Part shown: positions 8,573 through 16,973 of the stretch, one piece after another | Numbering within the stretch: position 1 is the first letter of the stretch | Layout of the letters: every line of letters starts with the position of its first letter | Notes under the pieces: generated by a model | Told to the model about the DNA's origin: nothing | Database searches by the model: none | The model's input: the letters and a program-made list of their open reading frames with translations, nothing else | From: Paenirhodobacter enshiensis | Lineage (GTDB): Bacteria; Pseudomonadota; Alphaproteobacteria; Rhodobacterales; Rhodobacteraceae | Assembly: GCF_000740785.1 (NCBI RefSeq) | Contig: NZ_JFZB01000003.1 | Coordinates: 1 to 64,000, forward strand | Reading direction: 5' to 3' | Length of the DNA: 64,000 nt | Made by a program: the position numbers and the translations under genes

Positions 8573-9496
8573 ATGCAGATCTACCTTCCCATCGCCGAGG
8601 TCTCGGTCAACGTGTTCCTGCTGCTTGGTCTTGGCGGCGTGGTGGGGGTGTTGTCGGGGCTGTTCGGCGTGGGCGGCGGGTTCATCATCACGCCGTTGCT
8701 GTTCTTCCTTGGCATTCCGCCCGGCGTCGCGGTGGCAACGGGCGCGAATCAGGTCGTCGCCTCCTCGGTCTCGGGGGTGCTGGCGCAGTTCAAGCGCCGC
8801 GCGGTCGATGTGCCGATGGGGCTTGTGTTGCAGGTCGGGGGGCTCGCGGGGGCGGCGCTCGGCGTGTGGATCTTCAACCGGCTGGCAGCGCTTGGACAGA
8901 TCGACCTGGTGGTTCAGCTGGCCTATGTGGTGCTTCTGGGCTCCATCGGGCTGCTGATGCTGCAGGAATCGCTGCGTGCAATGCGGCGCAACCGCAGTCC
9001 GCGGCCCGGCGCGCGGCGCAAGCAGCACGTGCACAACTGGATCCAGCGCTTGCCGCTGAAGATTAAGTTCCGTGCCTCGGGCCTGTATATCTCGGTGATC
9101 CCGCCGATACTGATCGGGATGGGGGTCGGCATCCTCGGCGCGATCATGGGCGTGGGCGGCGGCTTCATCATGGTGCCGGCGATGATCTACCTGTTGCACA
9201 TGCCAACCAAGGTGGTGATCGGCACCTCGCTGTTTCAGGTCATCACCGTCTCGGCCTTCACCACGCTGATGCACGCGATCACCAACCATTCGGTCGACAT
9301 GCTGCTCGCGCTGTTCCTGATCGTCGGCGGCGTGATCGGGGCGCAGCTCGGCAGCGTGCTGTCGGGCCGGCTGAAGGCCGAACAGCTGCGCATCCTGCTG
9401 GCGCTTCTGGTGGTGGTGGTGGCCGCGAAGCTCGGGGCCGATCTGTTGATCCGCCCGGCCGATCTTTACAGTATCGCGGTGGGGAAACAGGGATGA
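8573..9496 (+). CDS. TauE/SafE (TSUP) family transporter, putative anion exporter
   Basis: Inner-membrane protein of the sulfite/sulfoacetate exporter superfamily. The 307-residue protein has two homologous halves, each with the glycine-rich hallmark: GLFGVGGGFIITPLL near residue 32 and GAIMGVGGGFIMVPAM near residue 190. ATG 8573 is preferred over the TTG at 8510 because the first helix begins right after it. It is coupled by an ATGA overlap to a TIGR02186 protein, a known genomic partner. The substrate is not determinable here. Confidence 0.9.
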   Translation: MQIYLPIAEVSVNVFLLLGLGGVVGVLSGLFGVGGGFIITPLLFFLGIPPGVAVATGANQVVASSVSGVLAQFKRRAVDVPMGLVLQVGGLAGAALGVWIFNRLAALGQIDLVVQLAYVVLLGSIGLLMLQESLRAMRRNRSPRPGARRKQHVHNWIQRLPLKIKFRASGLYISVIPPILIGMGVGILGAIMGVGGGFIMVPAMIYLLHMPTKVVIGTSLFQVITVSAFTTLMHAITNHSVDMLLALFLIVGGVIGAQLGSVLSGRLKAEQLRILLALLVVVVAAKLGADLLIRPADLYSIAVGKQG

Positions 9497-10275
9497 TCCG
9501 CGCCCTCGCCTGTGCCCTGACGCTGGCCGTCGCGCTTGCCGCACCGGGGCACGCCGCCGATCCCCCGAACGAGCGTGTGGTCGCGGGCCTCGGCGCCGAC
9601 AGCATCGGCATCACCGCGGCCTTCACCGGCTCGCAGGTGCTGATCTACGGCGCGGTCAAGCGCACCGCCCCCGAGCCCGAGGACACCCCCCTCGATGTGG
9701 TGGTCACGCTCGAAGGCCCGGCGCAACCGCTGACCATCCGCAAGAAATCGCGCGAGATGGGGATCTGGGTGAACACCTCGAAGGTGCGCATCGCCGCGGC
9801 GCCGAGCTATTATTCCGTCGCCTCGACCCGGCCGTTGAAACAGATCCTGTCGCCAGAGGCGGATGCGACACAGCGGATCTCGGTGCCGAAGGCGCTGCGC
9901 GCGTTCGAGGGGCCGCTCGAAGTCGCCGATGCCCGCCCCTACACCGAGGCGATGCTGACCATCCGCGAGCGCGAGGGGCTGTATTCCGCCCATGAAGGTG
10001 CGGTGCATCTGGTCGAGGATACGCTGTTCCGCGCCGATTTCGCCCTGCCCGCGAACCTGACCGAGGGCGATTACAAGACCCGGATCTTCCTGTTGCGCGG
10101 CGGGCAGGTGGTCGACACCTTCCAGACCGCCATCGCGGTGCGCCGCGTCGGGCTGGAGCGACTGCTGTTCGTCATGGCGCAGGACCACGCCCCGGTCTAC
10201 GGGGTGTTGTCGCTGATCCTCGCAGGCTTCGCCGGCTGGGCGGCGGCGGCGGCGTTCCGGCTGATCCGGAACTGA
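9493..10275 (+). CDS. TIGR02186-family membrane-anchored periplasmic protein
   Basis: A 260-residue protein with a signal peptide (about 1-21, ending GHAA), a long extracytoplasmic domain and one C-terminal membrane helix (about 232-255, GVLSLILAGFAGWAAAAA). It matches my memory of the alphaproteobacterial TIGR02186 family: it opens ERVVAGLGADSIGITAAFTG and later has REREGLYSAHEG. The gene starts inside the stop of the TSUP transporter. It may act as an accessory to that transporter; that is inference from the coupling only. Confidence 0.85.
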   Translation: MIRALACALTLAVALAAPGHAADPPNERVVAGLGADSIGITAAFTGSQVLIYGAVKRTAPEPEDTPLDVVVTLEGPAQPLTIRKKSREMGIWVNTSKVRIAAAPSYYSVASTRPLKQILSPEADATQRISVPKALRAFEGPLEVADARPYTEAMLTIREREGLYSAHEGAVHLVEDTLFRADFALPANLTEGDYKTRIFLLRGGQVVDTFQTAIAVRRVGLERLLFVMAQDHAPVYGVLSLILAGFAGWAAAAAFRLIRN

Positions 10276-10288
10276 GACCGCCCCGCCC

Positions 10289-10316
10289 CTCCGGAATGCC
10301 CCTCTCCGGAATGCCC
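10289..10316. repeat. 13-bp direct repeat between convergent genes
   Basis: CTCCGGAATGCCC occurs at 10289-10301 and again at 10304-10316, a 15-bp period, in the 43-bp gap between the TIGR02186 gene and the Lrp-domain gene. Confidence 0.8.
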
Positions 10317-10318
10317 GG

Positions 10319-10555
10319 TCAGAACGCCTTGAACGTCATCGTGGTCAGCGTGCGGGCGATGCCCGGGATGTCGAACAGGTTCTGGCTGAGGTAATGGCCC
10401 ACATCCTCGTCATCGGGAACATAGACCTTGGCGATCAGGTCGAAATCGCCCGAGGTCGAGTAGAGCTCGCTCACCACCTCGCGCTCGTAGATCGCATCGG
10501 CGACCTCGTAGGTCTTGCCGGGCTGACAGCGGAACTGGACGAAAACGCAACGCAT
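10319..10555 (-). CDS. Stand-alone Lrp/AsnC ligand-binding (RAM) domain protein
   Basis: A 78-residue protein that aligns by pattern with the C-terminal effector domain of Lrp/AsnC regulators. It opens RCVFVQFRCQPGKTYEVAD and has the GDFDLIAKVYV strand and an IPGIARTLTTM finish. There is no helix-turn-helix, so it cannot bind DNA alone. A good GGAGGT site is 6 bases before the ATG. Such stand-alone RAM proteins may sense amino acids or co-assemble with full Lrp proteins; the role here is unknown. It is convergent with the TIGR02186 gene. Confidence 0.85.
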   Translation of the reverse strand: MRCVFVQFRCQPGKTYEVADAIYEREVVSELYSTSGDFDLIAKVYVPDDEDVGHYLSQNLFDIPGIARTLTTMTFKAF

Positions 10556-10730
10556 CGGGACCTCCATGAGTTTTGTCCACCTTAGGGCGGCGGCGCGACG
10601 AGGGAAAGACGAGCCCGGAGGAAAGACAGCCCCACGGGAAAGCGCGCCAACCGTCACTGGATCGTGGATCGCGCGCGGGCGCCGGACGTCTATGATCGCT
10701 TCCGGGCAAGACAGCATCGGGAGAACGCAA

Positions 10731-11393
10731 ATGCACAATGCCGGCGGGACGGCGCGACTCCGAGTGGCGCGGATGCGGCTGCATGACACGATCCTCTCGG
10801 CGTTCCTGGGGCTGATGGCGGCGATCGGCCTTTCGGGTCCGGGCTTTGCCCACCCCACCCCGCTGCGCGGCCCGGATCAGGTTCAGGGCCCGGCCGGGGG
10901 AACGGTGATCGTGATGCGCCACGCCGAGAAGCCCGACACCGGGGCGGGCCTCGCCCCGGAGGGCAGCGCGCGGGCCGCGATGCTGGCACAGTGGCTGCCG
11001 CAGGCGCTGGCCGATGCGGGGATTGCCCCCATCGCTACCGTCGCCGCCGCGGCCGACAGCAGGCACAGCCAGCGTCCCCGCCTGACGGTGACGCCGCTCG
11101 CCGCCGCGCTGCATCTGGGCATCGCACAGCCCTTCTCCGACACCCAGACCGCCGCGATGGCCGACTGGCTGCGCGCGCGGCCGGCGCATGACACCACCCT
11201 CGTCGCCTGGCATCATGGTGAAATCCCGGCGCTGCTGGCCGCGCTCGGGGCCGATCCGGCACCGCTTCTGCCCGGCGGTCGCTGGCCCGAAACGCTGTAT
11301 GACCGGATCTTCGTGCTGAGCTATGACGCGCAGGGCCGGCTGAGCGGGGTGCGCACGATGACCGCGCCGCCCGGCGGTTCCGCGCGGAACTGA
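10731..11393 (+). CDS. Histidine phosphatase family protein, probably secreted
   Basis: A 220-residue protein with a hydrophobic N-terminal segment (about 22-42, ending GPGFAHP) that looks like a signal peptide or anchor. The phosphatase RHG-type motif is VIVMRHAEKPD near residue 63, and a second catalytic His occurs in VAWHHGE near 164. The RHAEK variant is typical of a subgroup with no fixed substrate. ATG 10731 follows GGGAGAAC; a later in-frame ATG (residue 15) would shorten the leader. It is divergent from the Lrp-domain gene. Confidence 0.75.
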   Translation: MHNAGGTARLRVARMRLHDTILSAFLGLMAAIGLSGPGFAHPTPLRGPDQVQGPAGGTVIVMRHAEKPDTGAGLAPEGSARAAMLAQWLPQALADAGIAPIATVAAAADSRHSQRPRLTVTPLAAALHLGIAQPFSDTQTAAMADWLRARPAHDTTLVAWHHGEIPALLAALGADPAPLLPGGRWPETLYDRIFVLSYDAQGRLSGVRTMTAPPGGSARN

Positions 11394-11394
11394 C

Positions 11395-11417
11395 CCGGCC
11401 CCGAAGCACGGGGCCGG
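11395..11417. terminator. Hairpin between histidine phosphatase and ydcW
   Basis: CCGGCCCC (11395-11402), a 7-base loop and GGGGCCGG (11410-11417) form a perfect 8-bp GC stem between two convergent genes. No T-run follows on either strand, so it may act as a bidirectional weak terminator. Confidence 0.5.
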
Positions 11418-11428
11418 ATCGGATCGGA

Positions 11429-12853
11429 TCAGAGCGCGACCATCACGTGACGCACCACGGAGTAGTCTTCGAGCGCATAGGACGACATGTCCTTGCCGTA
11501 ACCCGACTGCTTCATCCCGCCATGCGGCATCTCGTTGGTCAGCATGAAATGGGTGTTCACCCAGGTGCAGCCGTATTGCAGCCGCGACGCGACCGAGAGC
11601 CCCTTGCTGACATCCTTCGTCCAGACCGAGGAGGCGAGGCCGTAATCCGAGTCGTTCGCCCAGCCGATGGCCTGTTCCGGCTCGTCGAAGCGGGTGACGG
11701 AGACGACGGGGCCGAACACCTCGCGGCGCACGATCTCGTCGGTCTGCAGCGCGCCCGCGATGACCGTCGGGGCGTAGAAGAAGCCCTTGCCCTCGGGGAT
11801 GGCGCCGCCGGTCGCGACCTGGATATGGTTCTGTTCGCGCGCGCGGGCGACGAAAGAGGCCACGCGGTCGCGCTGGCGAGGCGAGATCAGCGGCCCCATC
11901 TCGTTCTTGCTGTCGTCCTCATGGCCGAAACCGATGGTCGAGACGGCAGCGGCGAGTTCGGCCACGAATTTCTCGTAGACGCCCGATTGCGCGTAGATCC
12001 GGCACGCGGCGGTGCAGTCCTGCCCGGCATTGTAATAGCCGAAGGCGCGCAGCCCCGCGACCGCCGCTTCGATGTCGGCATCGTCGAACAGGATCACCGG
12101 CGCCTTGCCGCCAAGTTCCAGATGCGTGCGCTTGATCGTGCGGGTCGCCGCTTCCAGCATCTTGCGCCCGGTGGCGATGTCGCCGGTGAGCGAGATCATC
12201 GCGATCTTCGGGTGGTTGATGAGGGCCGAGCCCACCGTCTCGCCGCGGCCGAGGATGACGTTGACCACCCCCTCGGGCAGGATGTCGGCGAAGATCTTCG
12301 CCATGGCGAGCGCGGTCAGCGGCGTCTGTTCCGAGGGCTTGAACACCACGGTGTTGCCCGCCCCGATCGCCGGGGCGATCTTCCAGGCCATCATCATCAG
12401 CGGATAGTTCCACGGCGCGATGGAGGCGACGACGCCGATCGGGTCGCGCCGGATCATCGAGGTATGGCCCGGCAGATATTCGCCCGCGACCGGCCCGTGC
12501 ATGGTGCGCACGGCGCCCGCGAAGAAGCGGAAGCAGTCGATGATCGCCGGCAGCTCGTCGCCGAGCGCCATATGCCCCGGCTTGCCGCAGTTGAGCGCCT
12601 CGAGCCCGGCGAGGGTCTCGGCCTCGGCCTCGATCCGGTCGGCGATCTTGAGCAGATAGCCCGAGCGTTCCGCGGGCGTGGTGCGCGACCAGCTGGCGAA
12701 GGCGGTCGCCGCCGCGCTCACCGCGGTCTCGACCTGCGCGAGAGAGGCCTCGGGGAGGGTGACGATCACCTCGCCGGTGCGGGGGTTGAGGATCTGCTCC
12801 TCGGTCTCGGTGCCGGAAACGAGCGCGTCGCCGATCAGCATCTGGGTCTGCAT
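11429..12853 (-). CDS. ydcW: Gamma-aminobutyraldehyde dehydrogenase (YdcW/PatD-like)
   Basis: Oxidises 4-aminobutanal, made from putrescine, to GABA with NAD. The 474-residue protein equals E. coli YdcW in length and, from memory, is very close in sequence. Catalytic Glu247 lies in LELGGKAP and nucleophile Cys280 in [13 protein letters not shown] at 12853 is preferred because the family begins MQxxxLI; a longer frame upstream overlaps the permease. It is the last gene of the ydcSTUVW-like operon, 17 bp after ydcV, so uptake and catabolism are linked. Confidence 0.93.
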   Translation of the reverse strand: MQTQMLIGDALVSGTETEEQILNPRTGEVIVTLPEASLAQVETAVSAAATAFASWSRTTPAERSGYLLKIADRIEAEAETLAGLEALNCGKPGHMALGDELPAIIDCFRFFAGAVRTMHGPVAGEYLPGHTSMIRRDPIGVVASIAPWNYPLMMMAWKIAPAIGAGNTVVFKPSEQTPLTALAMAKIFADILPEGVVNVILGRGETVGSALINHPKIAMISLTGDIATGRKMLEAATRTIKRTHLELGGKAPVILFDDADIEAAVAGLRAFGYYNAGQDCTAACRIYAQSGVYEKFVAELAAAVSTIGFGHEDDSKNEMGPLISPRQRDRVASFVARAREQNHIQVATGGAIPEGKGFFYAPTVIAGALQTDEIVRREVFGPVVSVTRFDEPEQAIGWANDSDYGLASSVWTKDVSKGLSVASRLQYGCTWVNTHFMLTNEMPHGGMKQSGYGKDMSSYALEDYSVVRHVMVAL

Positions 12854-12870
12854 GGAGGTCTCCCTGTAGG

Positions 12871-13680
12871 TCATTTCTCGGAACCGGCGGTCTCTGCGCC
12901 GTCCCTGGTCAGATAGTAGGCCGCGAGGATCGGCAGCACGGTGACCAGCACCACCGCCATCGCGACGACATTGGTGACGGGGCGCTGACGCGGGCGCACC
13001 AGCTCTTCGAGCATCCAGATCGGCAAGGTCGACTGGTTGCCCGCGGTGAAGGTGGTCACGATCACCTCGTCGAAGGACAGCGCGAAGGCCAGCATCCCCC
13101 CCGCCATCAGCGCGGTGCCGATGTTGGGCAGGATCACCAGACGGAAGGTCTGCACCCCGTCCGCGCCCAGATCCATCGCCGCGTCGATGAGCGAGCCCGA
13201 GGTGCGGCGAAACCGCGCCACGGCATTGTTGTAGACCACCACGATGCAGAAGGTGGTATGGCCGAGAACGATGGTCCAGGTGCTGAACGGGATGTCCAGA
13301 AGCGCGAAGGCCGAGCGCAGCGAGATACCGGTGATGATGCCCGGCAGCGCGATGGGCAGGATCACCAGAAGCGAGATCGCCTCTCGCCCGAAGAAGCGCG
13401 AGCGCGCCACCGCGGCCGCGGTCAGCGTGCCCAAGACCATCGCCAGCACCGTGGCGATCGCCGCCACCTTCAGCGACAGTCCGAGCGCCTGCCACACGTC
13501 GTCGCGCCCCATCGTCACGCCGATCCACTTCAGCGTCAGGCCGGGCGGCGGGAACTGATAGCTCTTCTCCTCGGTGGTGAAGGCGTAGAGGAAGATCAGC
13601 GCGATGGGGGCGAGCAGGAAGATCAGCCCGCCGATGGCCGAGAGTTTCAGCGCGAGCGGCGCCTTGGTATCAGAGTGCAT
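12871..13680 (-). CDS. ydcV: Polyamine-type ABC transporter permease (YdcV-like)
   Basis: A 269-residue permease of the PotC/YdcV class with about six membrane helices. The EAA loop is near residues 165-185 ([19 protein letters not shown]), where it contacts the ATPase. It overlaps the end of the YdcU-like gene by 11 bp. It sits between ydcU and ydcW as in E. coli. The exact substrate (putrescine or other polyamine) is inferred from operon membership. Confidence 0.9.
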   Translation of the reverse strand: MHSDTKAPLALKLSAIGGLIFLLAPIALIFLYAFTTEEKSYQFPPPGLTLKWIGVTMGRDDVWQALGLSLKVAAIATVLAMVLGTLTAAAVARSRFFGREAISLLVILPIALPGIITGISLRSAFALLDIPFSTWTIVLGHTTFCIVVVYNNAVARFRRTSGSLIDAAMDLGADGVQTFRLVILPNIGTALMAGGMLAFALSFDEVIVTTFTAGNQSTLPIWMLEELVRPRQRPVTNVVAMAVVLVTVLPILAAYYLTRDGAETAGSEK

Positions 13681-14611
13681 CGAAAGCCCCCATCTTGCGC
13701 GCGCCCCACAGATAGACCCCCATGATGACGATGGGCACCACGGTGAAGGCGGCGGCGAGCGGAATGTTCCCCGCGGTGCCTTGCTGGGTATAGACCGCCT
13801 GGCCGATGAACAGCCGCCCCGATCCGACGATCTGCGGGATGATGTAATCGCCGAGCGTCAGCGAGAAGGTGAAGATCGAGCCCGCCACGATGCCCGGCAG
13901 CGCGAGCGGCAGCAGCACCATGCGAAACGATTGCTTCGGCGTCGCGCCAAGGTCCGATGCGGCCTCGAGAAGCGGCGCGGGAACGCGTTCGAGCGCGGCC
14001 TGAACCGGGATGATCATGTAGGGCAGCCAGATGTAGACGAAGACGATGAAGGTGCCGAGGTAGCTGACGGAGAGCGAATTCCCCCCCACCACCGGGATCG
14101 CCAGCACCGCGTCGAGCAGCCAGCTCAGATGCAGTTGCGCGAAGATCCAGGTCAGGATGCCTTCCTTCGCCAGAACCAGCTTCCAGGCGTAGACCTTGAC
14201 CAGATAGCTCGACCACAGCGGCAGCATGACGCCGATGTAGAACAGCGCCTTCCACTTGCCGCGGGCGTAGCGCGCCGCGAAATAGGCCATCGGGAAGGCC
14301 AGCACCGCCGAAGCGAGCGTCACCGCCGCCGCCATCGCCACCGTGCGGGCGATGATCGCGAAATTCGACGGCCGCAGCAGCTCGGCATAGGTCTTCAGGG
14401 TGAATTCGTGCTGCACCACGCCAGAGAATTCGTCGATGGAAAAGAAGCTCTGCATCAGCAGCGCGATCAGCGCGCCGATGTAGACGATGCCGAGCCACAG
14501 CACGATGGGCAGCACCATGAGGAAGACGAACATCCTCGGATGCCGGATCGCCCAGTCGGCGGCGCGGGCGAGCACGCCCGAACGCGGTGCGAAGATCGCG
14601 GGTGACGTCAT
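13670..14611 (-). CDS. ydcU: Polyamine-type ABC transporter permease (YdcU-like)
   Basis: A 313-residue permease of the PotB/YdcU class with about six helices. The EAA loop [20 protein letters not shown] lies near residue 208. The ATG at 14611 overlaps the ydcT stop (ATGA), which fixes the start although the frame is open further upstream. It pairs with the YdcV-like subunit to form the membrane channel. Confidence 0.9.
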   Translation of the reverse strand: MTSPAIFAPRSGVLARAADWAIRHPRMFVFLMVLPIVLWLGIVYIGALIALLMQSFFSIDEFSGVVQHEFTLKTYAELLRPSNFAIIARTVAMAAAVTLASAVLAFPMAYFAARYARGKWKALFYIGVMLPLWSSYLVKVYAWKLVLAKEGILTWIFAQLHLSWLLDAVLAIPVVGGNSLSVSYLGTFIVFVYIWLPYMIIPVQAALERVPAPLLEAASDLGATPKQSFRMVLLPLALPGIVAGSIFTFSLTLGDYIIPQIVGSGRLFIGQAVYTQQGTAGNIPLAAAFTVVPIVIMGVYLWGARKMGAFDAL

Positions 14612-15591
14612 GCCCCGGCCCCCATCACATGCACCTTCGCCGCGTCCCAGGCGATGCGGGTGCGCGCACCGGGCTCGGGCAGGGTGTCGCCGGGCGCGAC
14701 CAGCGCGGTCAGCGCCTGCCCGCCGAGATCGAGGCCGAGCTTGACCACCCGGCCGTGATAGGCGCGGGTGAGAACCGTCGCCTCGCGCCCGTCCGCGTCG
14801 AGGCGGATATCCTCGGGGCGCAGGCTCGCCCATTCGCCGGGCTGGCCCGCGCCTGCGAAATCCGCCGGCACGACGTTCGACGAACCGACGAAATCCGCGA
14901 CGAAGCGACTCGACGGGCGGCGATAGATTTCCTCGGGGGTGCCGACCTGCTGCATCTTGCCATCGGCGAAGACGGCGACGCGGTCGGCCATCGACAGCGC
15001 CTCTTCCTGATCGTGGGTGACGAAGACGAAGGTGAGGCCGAGCGCACGTTGCAACCGGCGCAGCTCTTCCTGCATCTGTTCGCGCAGCTTGAGGTCGAGC
15101 GCGCCGAGCGGCTCGTCGAGCAGCAGCACCTTCGGCTTGTTGACCAGCGCGCGCGCAAGCGCCACGCGCTGGCGCTGCCCGCCCGAAAGCGCGCCGGCCC
15201 GGCGATCGCCGTAACCCGCCAGCTCGACGAGGGCGAGGGCCTCTTCGGCGGCGCGGGTGCGCTCGGCCTTGCCCACGCCCTTCACCCGCAGCCCGAAGGC
15301 CACGTTCTCGCGCACGTTCATATGCGGGAACAGCGCGTAGTTCTGGAACACGGTGTTGACGTTGCGCCGGTAGGGCGGCACGCCCTCGGCGCGGGTGCCG
15401 TAGATCTCGATATGGCCGGCGGTCGGCTGTTCGAAGCCGGCGATCAGGCGCAGGCAGGTGGTCTTGCCGGAGCCCGAGGGCCCGAGCATCGCGAAGAATT
15501 CGCCGTCGCGGATGTCGAAATCCACGGCATCGACGGCGCGCACGCTGCCGAAGTGGCGCGACACGCCACGGAAACTCACTGCATCGGTCAT
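14608..15591 (-). CDS. ydcT: Polyamine-type ABC transporter ATPase (YdcT/PotA-like)
   Basis: A 327-residue ATPase of the CUT1/PotA class. Walker A is GPSGSGKT near residue 37, the Q-loop VFQNYALFPH, signature LSGGQRQR, Walker B VLLLDEPLGALD and the switch His in FVTHDQEEAL. A C-terminal TOBE-like regulatory domain covers about residues 240-325. It is separated from ydcS by 105 bp containing a strong hairpin, and overlaps ydcU by 4 bp. Confidence 0.92.
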   Translation of the reverse strand: MTDAVSFRGVSRHFGSVRAVDAVDFDIRDGEFFAMLGPSGSGKTTCLRLIAGFEQPTAGHIEIYGTRAEGVPPYRRNVNTVFQNYALFPHMNVRENVAFGLRVKGVGKAERTRAAEEALALVELAGYGDRRAGALSGGQRQRVALARALVNKPKVLLLDEPLGALDLKLREQMQEELRRLQRALGLTFVFVTHDQEEALSMADRVAVFADGKMQQVGTPEEIYRRPSSRFVADFVGSSNVVPADFAGAGQPGEWASLRPEDIRLDADGREATVLTRAYHGRVVKLGLDLGGQALTALVAPGDTLPEPGARTRIAWDAAKVHVMGAGA

Positions 15592-15647
15592 GGTCAGTCT
15601 TTCGATGGATCGGCGCCCGAAGGCGGGGGGCGGCCTTCGGCGGAAGA

Positions 15648-15673
15648 CCGTGCCCGGATCCGTCCGGGCACGG
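15648..15673 (-). terminator. Intercistronic hairpin between ydcS and ydcT
   Basis: CCGTGCCCGGA (15648-15658), a 4-base loop TCCG and TCCGGGCACGG (15663-15673) give a perfect 11-bp stem in the 105-bp gap after the binding-protein gene. No T-run follows. Such hairpins commonly stabilise or partly terminate the message so that the binding protein is made in excess over the transporter. Confidence 0.7.
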
Positions 15674-15696
15674 AGAGAGCGGAAGGGGCCGCGGGA

Positions 15697-16851
15697 TCAG
15701 CCGCCCATCACCGCGATGAAATCCGACACCCAGCGGTGATAGGGCACGCAGCCGCCGGCCTCGCAGCTCGACGTCGGCGTGCGCCAGAACCAGATCTTCT
15801 CGAAGTCCTTCAGCCCGTTCGCGTCGCAGCCTTCGGCGGTCTGCATACCGGACTTGTCAGTGCAGGCCGAGGGGACCGAGGGCACCGCGCCGAACCACAC
15901 CGACAGATCCGATTGCAGGTTCGAGTTCAGCGAATGCTCCATGAACATATAGGCGCAGGTCGGGTGCTTGGCCTGAGCGTGCAGCATCAGCGTGTCGGCC
16001 CAGCCCGAGGCGCCTTCCTTCGGCACCACCGAGGCGACATGCGCCCCGTCGGCCTTCAGCAGGTTGACCTGGAACGGCCAGGACGAGGAGGCGACGACGC
16101 CCTCGTTCTTGAAATCGTCGACCTGCACCATCGCGTCATGCCAGTAGCGCGACACCAGCTTGCGCTGCCCCTTCAGCAGATCGAGCGCGGCGGCATATTG
16201 CGTCTCGTTCAGCTCATAGGGGTTCTCGATGCCGAGTTCGGGCTTGTGCGCCTTCAGGTAGATCGCGGCGTCGGCGATGTAGATCGGGCCGTCATAGGCC
16301 TGCACCCGACCGGCGTTCGACTTGCCGTCGGGCAGGTTTTGTTCGTTGAACACGATGTCCCAGCTGTCGGGCGCGGTCTTGAACACGTCGGTGTTGTACA
16401 TCAGCACGTTCGGCCCCCACATGAAGGGCACGCCGTAATGGGTGCCCTTGACGGTGTGCCAGGGCGCATCCTTCAGCCGGTCGTCGACGCGCTTCCAGTC
16501 GGGGATCAGGTCGGTGTTGACGGGCTGCACCTTGCCGCCCGCGATCAGCCTCAGCGAGGCGTCGCCCGACGCCGTCACCAGATCGAAGCCCCCCTGATTC
16601 ATCAGCGAGACCATCTCATCCGAGGTGCCGGCGGTCTTCACCTCGATCTTGCAGCCCGAGGTCTGCTCGAACTTGGTCACCCAGTCATAGGCCGGATCGG
16701 TCTCGCCGCGTTCGATGTAGCCCGGCCAGGCGACGATCGAGAGCGCGCCTTCGGGCTTGCCGAGCTGCTTCATCATCTCGGCCTGCGCCGGCAGCGTCAG
16801 CGCCGCGCCAAGCGCGAGCCCCGAGGCGCAGAGGTTGAGGAACTTGGTCAT
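15697..16851 (-). CDS. ydcS: Polyamine-type ABC transporter substrate-binding protein (YdcS-like)
   Basis: Periplasmic binding protein of 384 residues with a signal peptide (about 1-24, ending LPAQA). The mature region has GALSIVAWPGYIERG near residue 35, the spermidine/putrescine-binding family opening, and Cys pairs near the C-terminus (SSCEAGGC). The ATG at 16851 gives a normal signal peptide; one seven codons upstream is possible. First gene of the operon, with a promoter and LysR-type dyad upstream. Confidence 0.92.
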   Translation of the reverse strand: MTKFLNLCASGLALGAALTLPAQAEMMKQLGKPEGALSIVAWPGYIERGETDPAYDWVTKFEQTSGCKIEVKTAGTSDEMVSLMNQGGFDLVTASGDASLRLIAGGKVQPVNTDLIPDWKRVDDRLKDAPWHTVKGTHYGVPFMWGPNVLMYNTDVFKTAPDSWDIVFNEQNLPDGKSNAGRVQAYDGPIYIADAAIYLKAHKPELGIENPYELNETQYAAALDLLKGQRKLVSRYWHDAMVQVDDFKNEGVVASSSWPFQVNLLKADGAHVASVVPKEGASGWADTLMLHAQAKHPTCAYMFMEHSLNSNLQSDLSVWFGAVPSVPSACTDKSGMQTAEGCDANGLKDFEKIWFWRTPTSSCEAGGCVPYHRWVSDFIAVMGG

Positions 16852-16911
16852 CCGCTTTTCCCTGTTGTCCACGGGGCGCGTCCCCGCCCCTCACACGGAA
16901 GCGTGAGCGAG

Positions 16912-16941
16912 ATGATACGTTTTCGCAAATTCAATTGTCAG
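16912..16941 (-). promoter_or_regulatory. Probable sigma70 promoter of the ydcSTUVW-like operon
   Basis: On the minus strand CTGACA (complement of 16936-16941), an 18-base spacer and TATCAT (complement of 16912-16917). Each hexamer matches consensus at five of six positions. Predicted transcription start is near 16905, about 55 bases before the ydcS ATG. Confidence 0.6.
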
Positions 16942-16949
16942 AAGCGTGC

Positions 16950-16966
16950 TATCGGAAAAACCGATA
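16950..16966. promoter_or_regulatory. LysR-type operator dyad upstream of ydcS
   Basis: TATCGG-AAAAA-CCGATA is a perfect 6-bp inverted repeat with a 5-base A-tract. It contains the T-N11-A core typical of LysR regulator recognition sites. Its centre is about 53 bases upstream of the predicted start site, where LysR proteins usually bind. A second, weaker half (CGATA...TATCG, 16962-16979) overlaps the lysR stop. Confidence 0.65.
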
Positions 16967-16973
16967 GGTTGAT

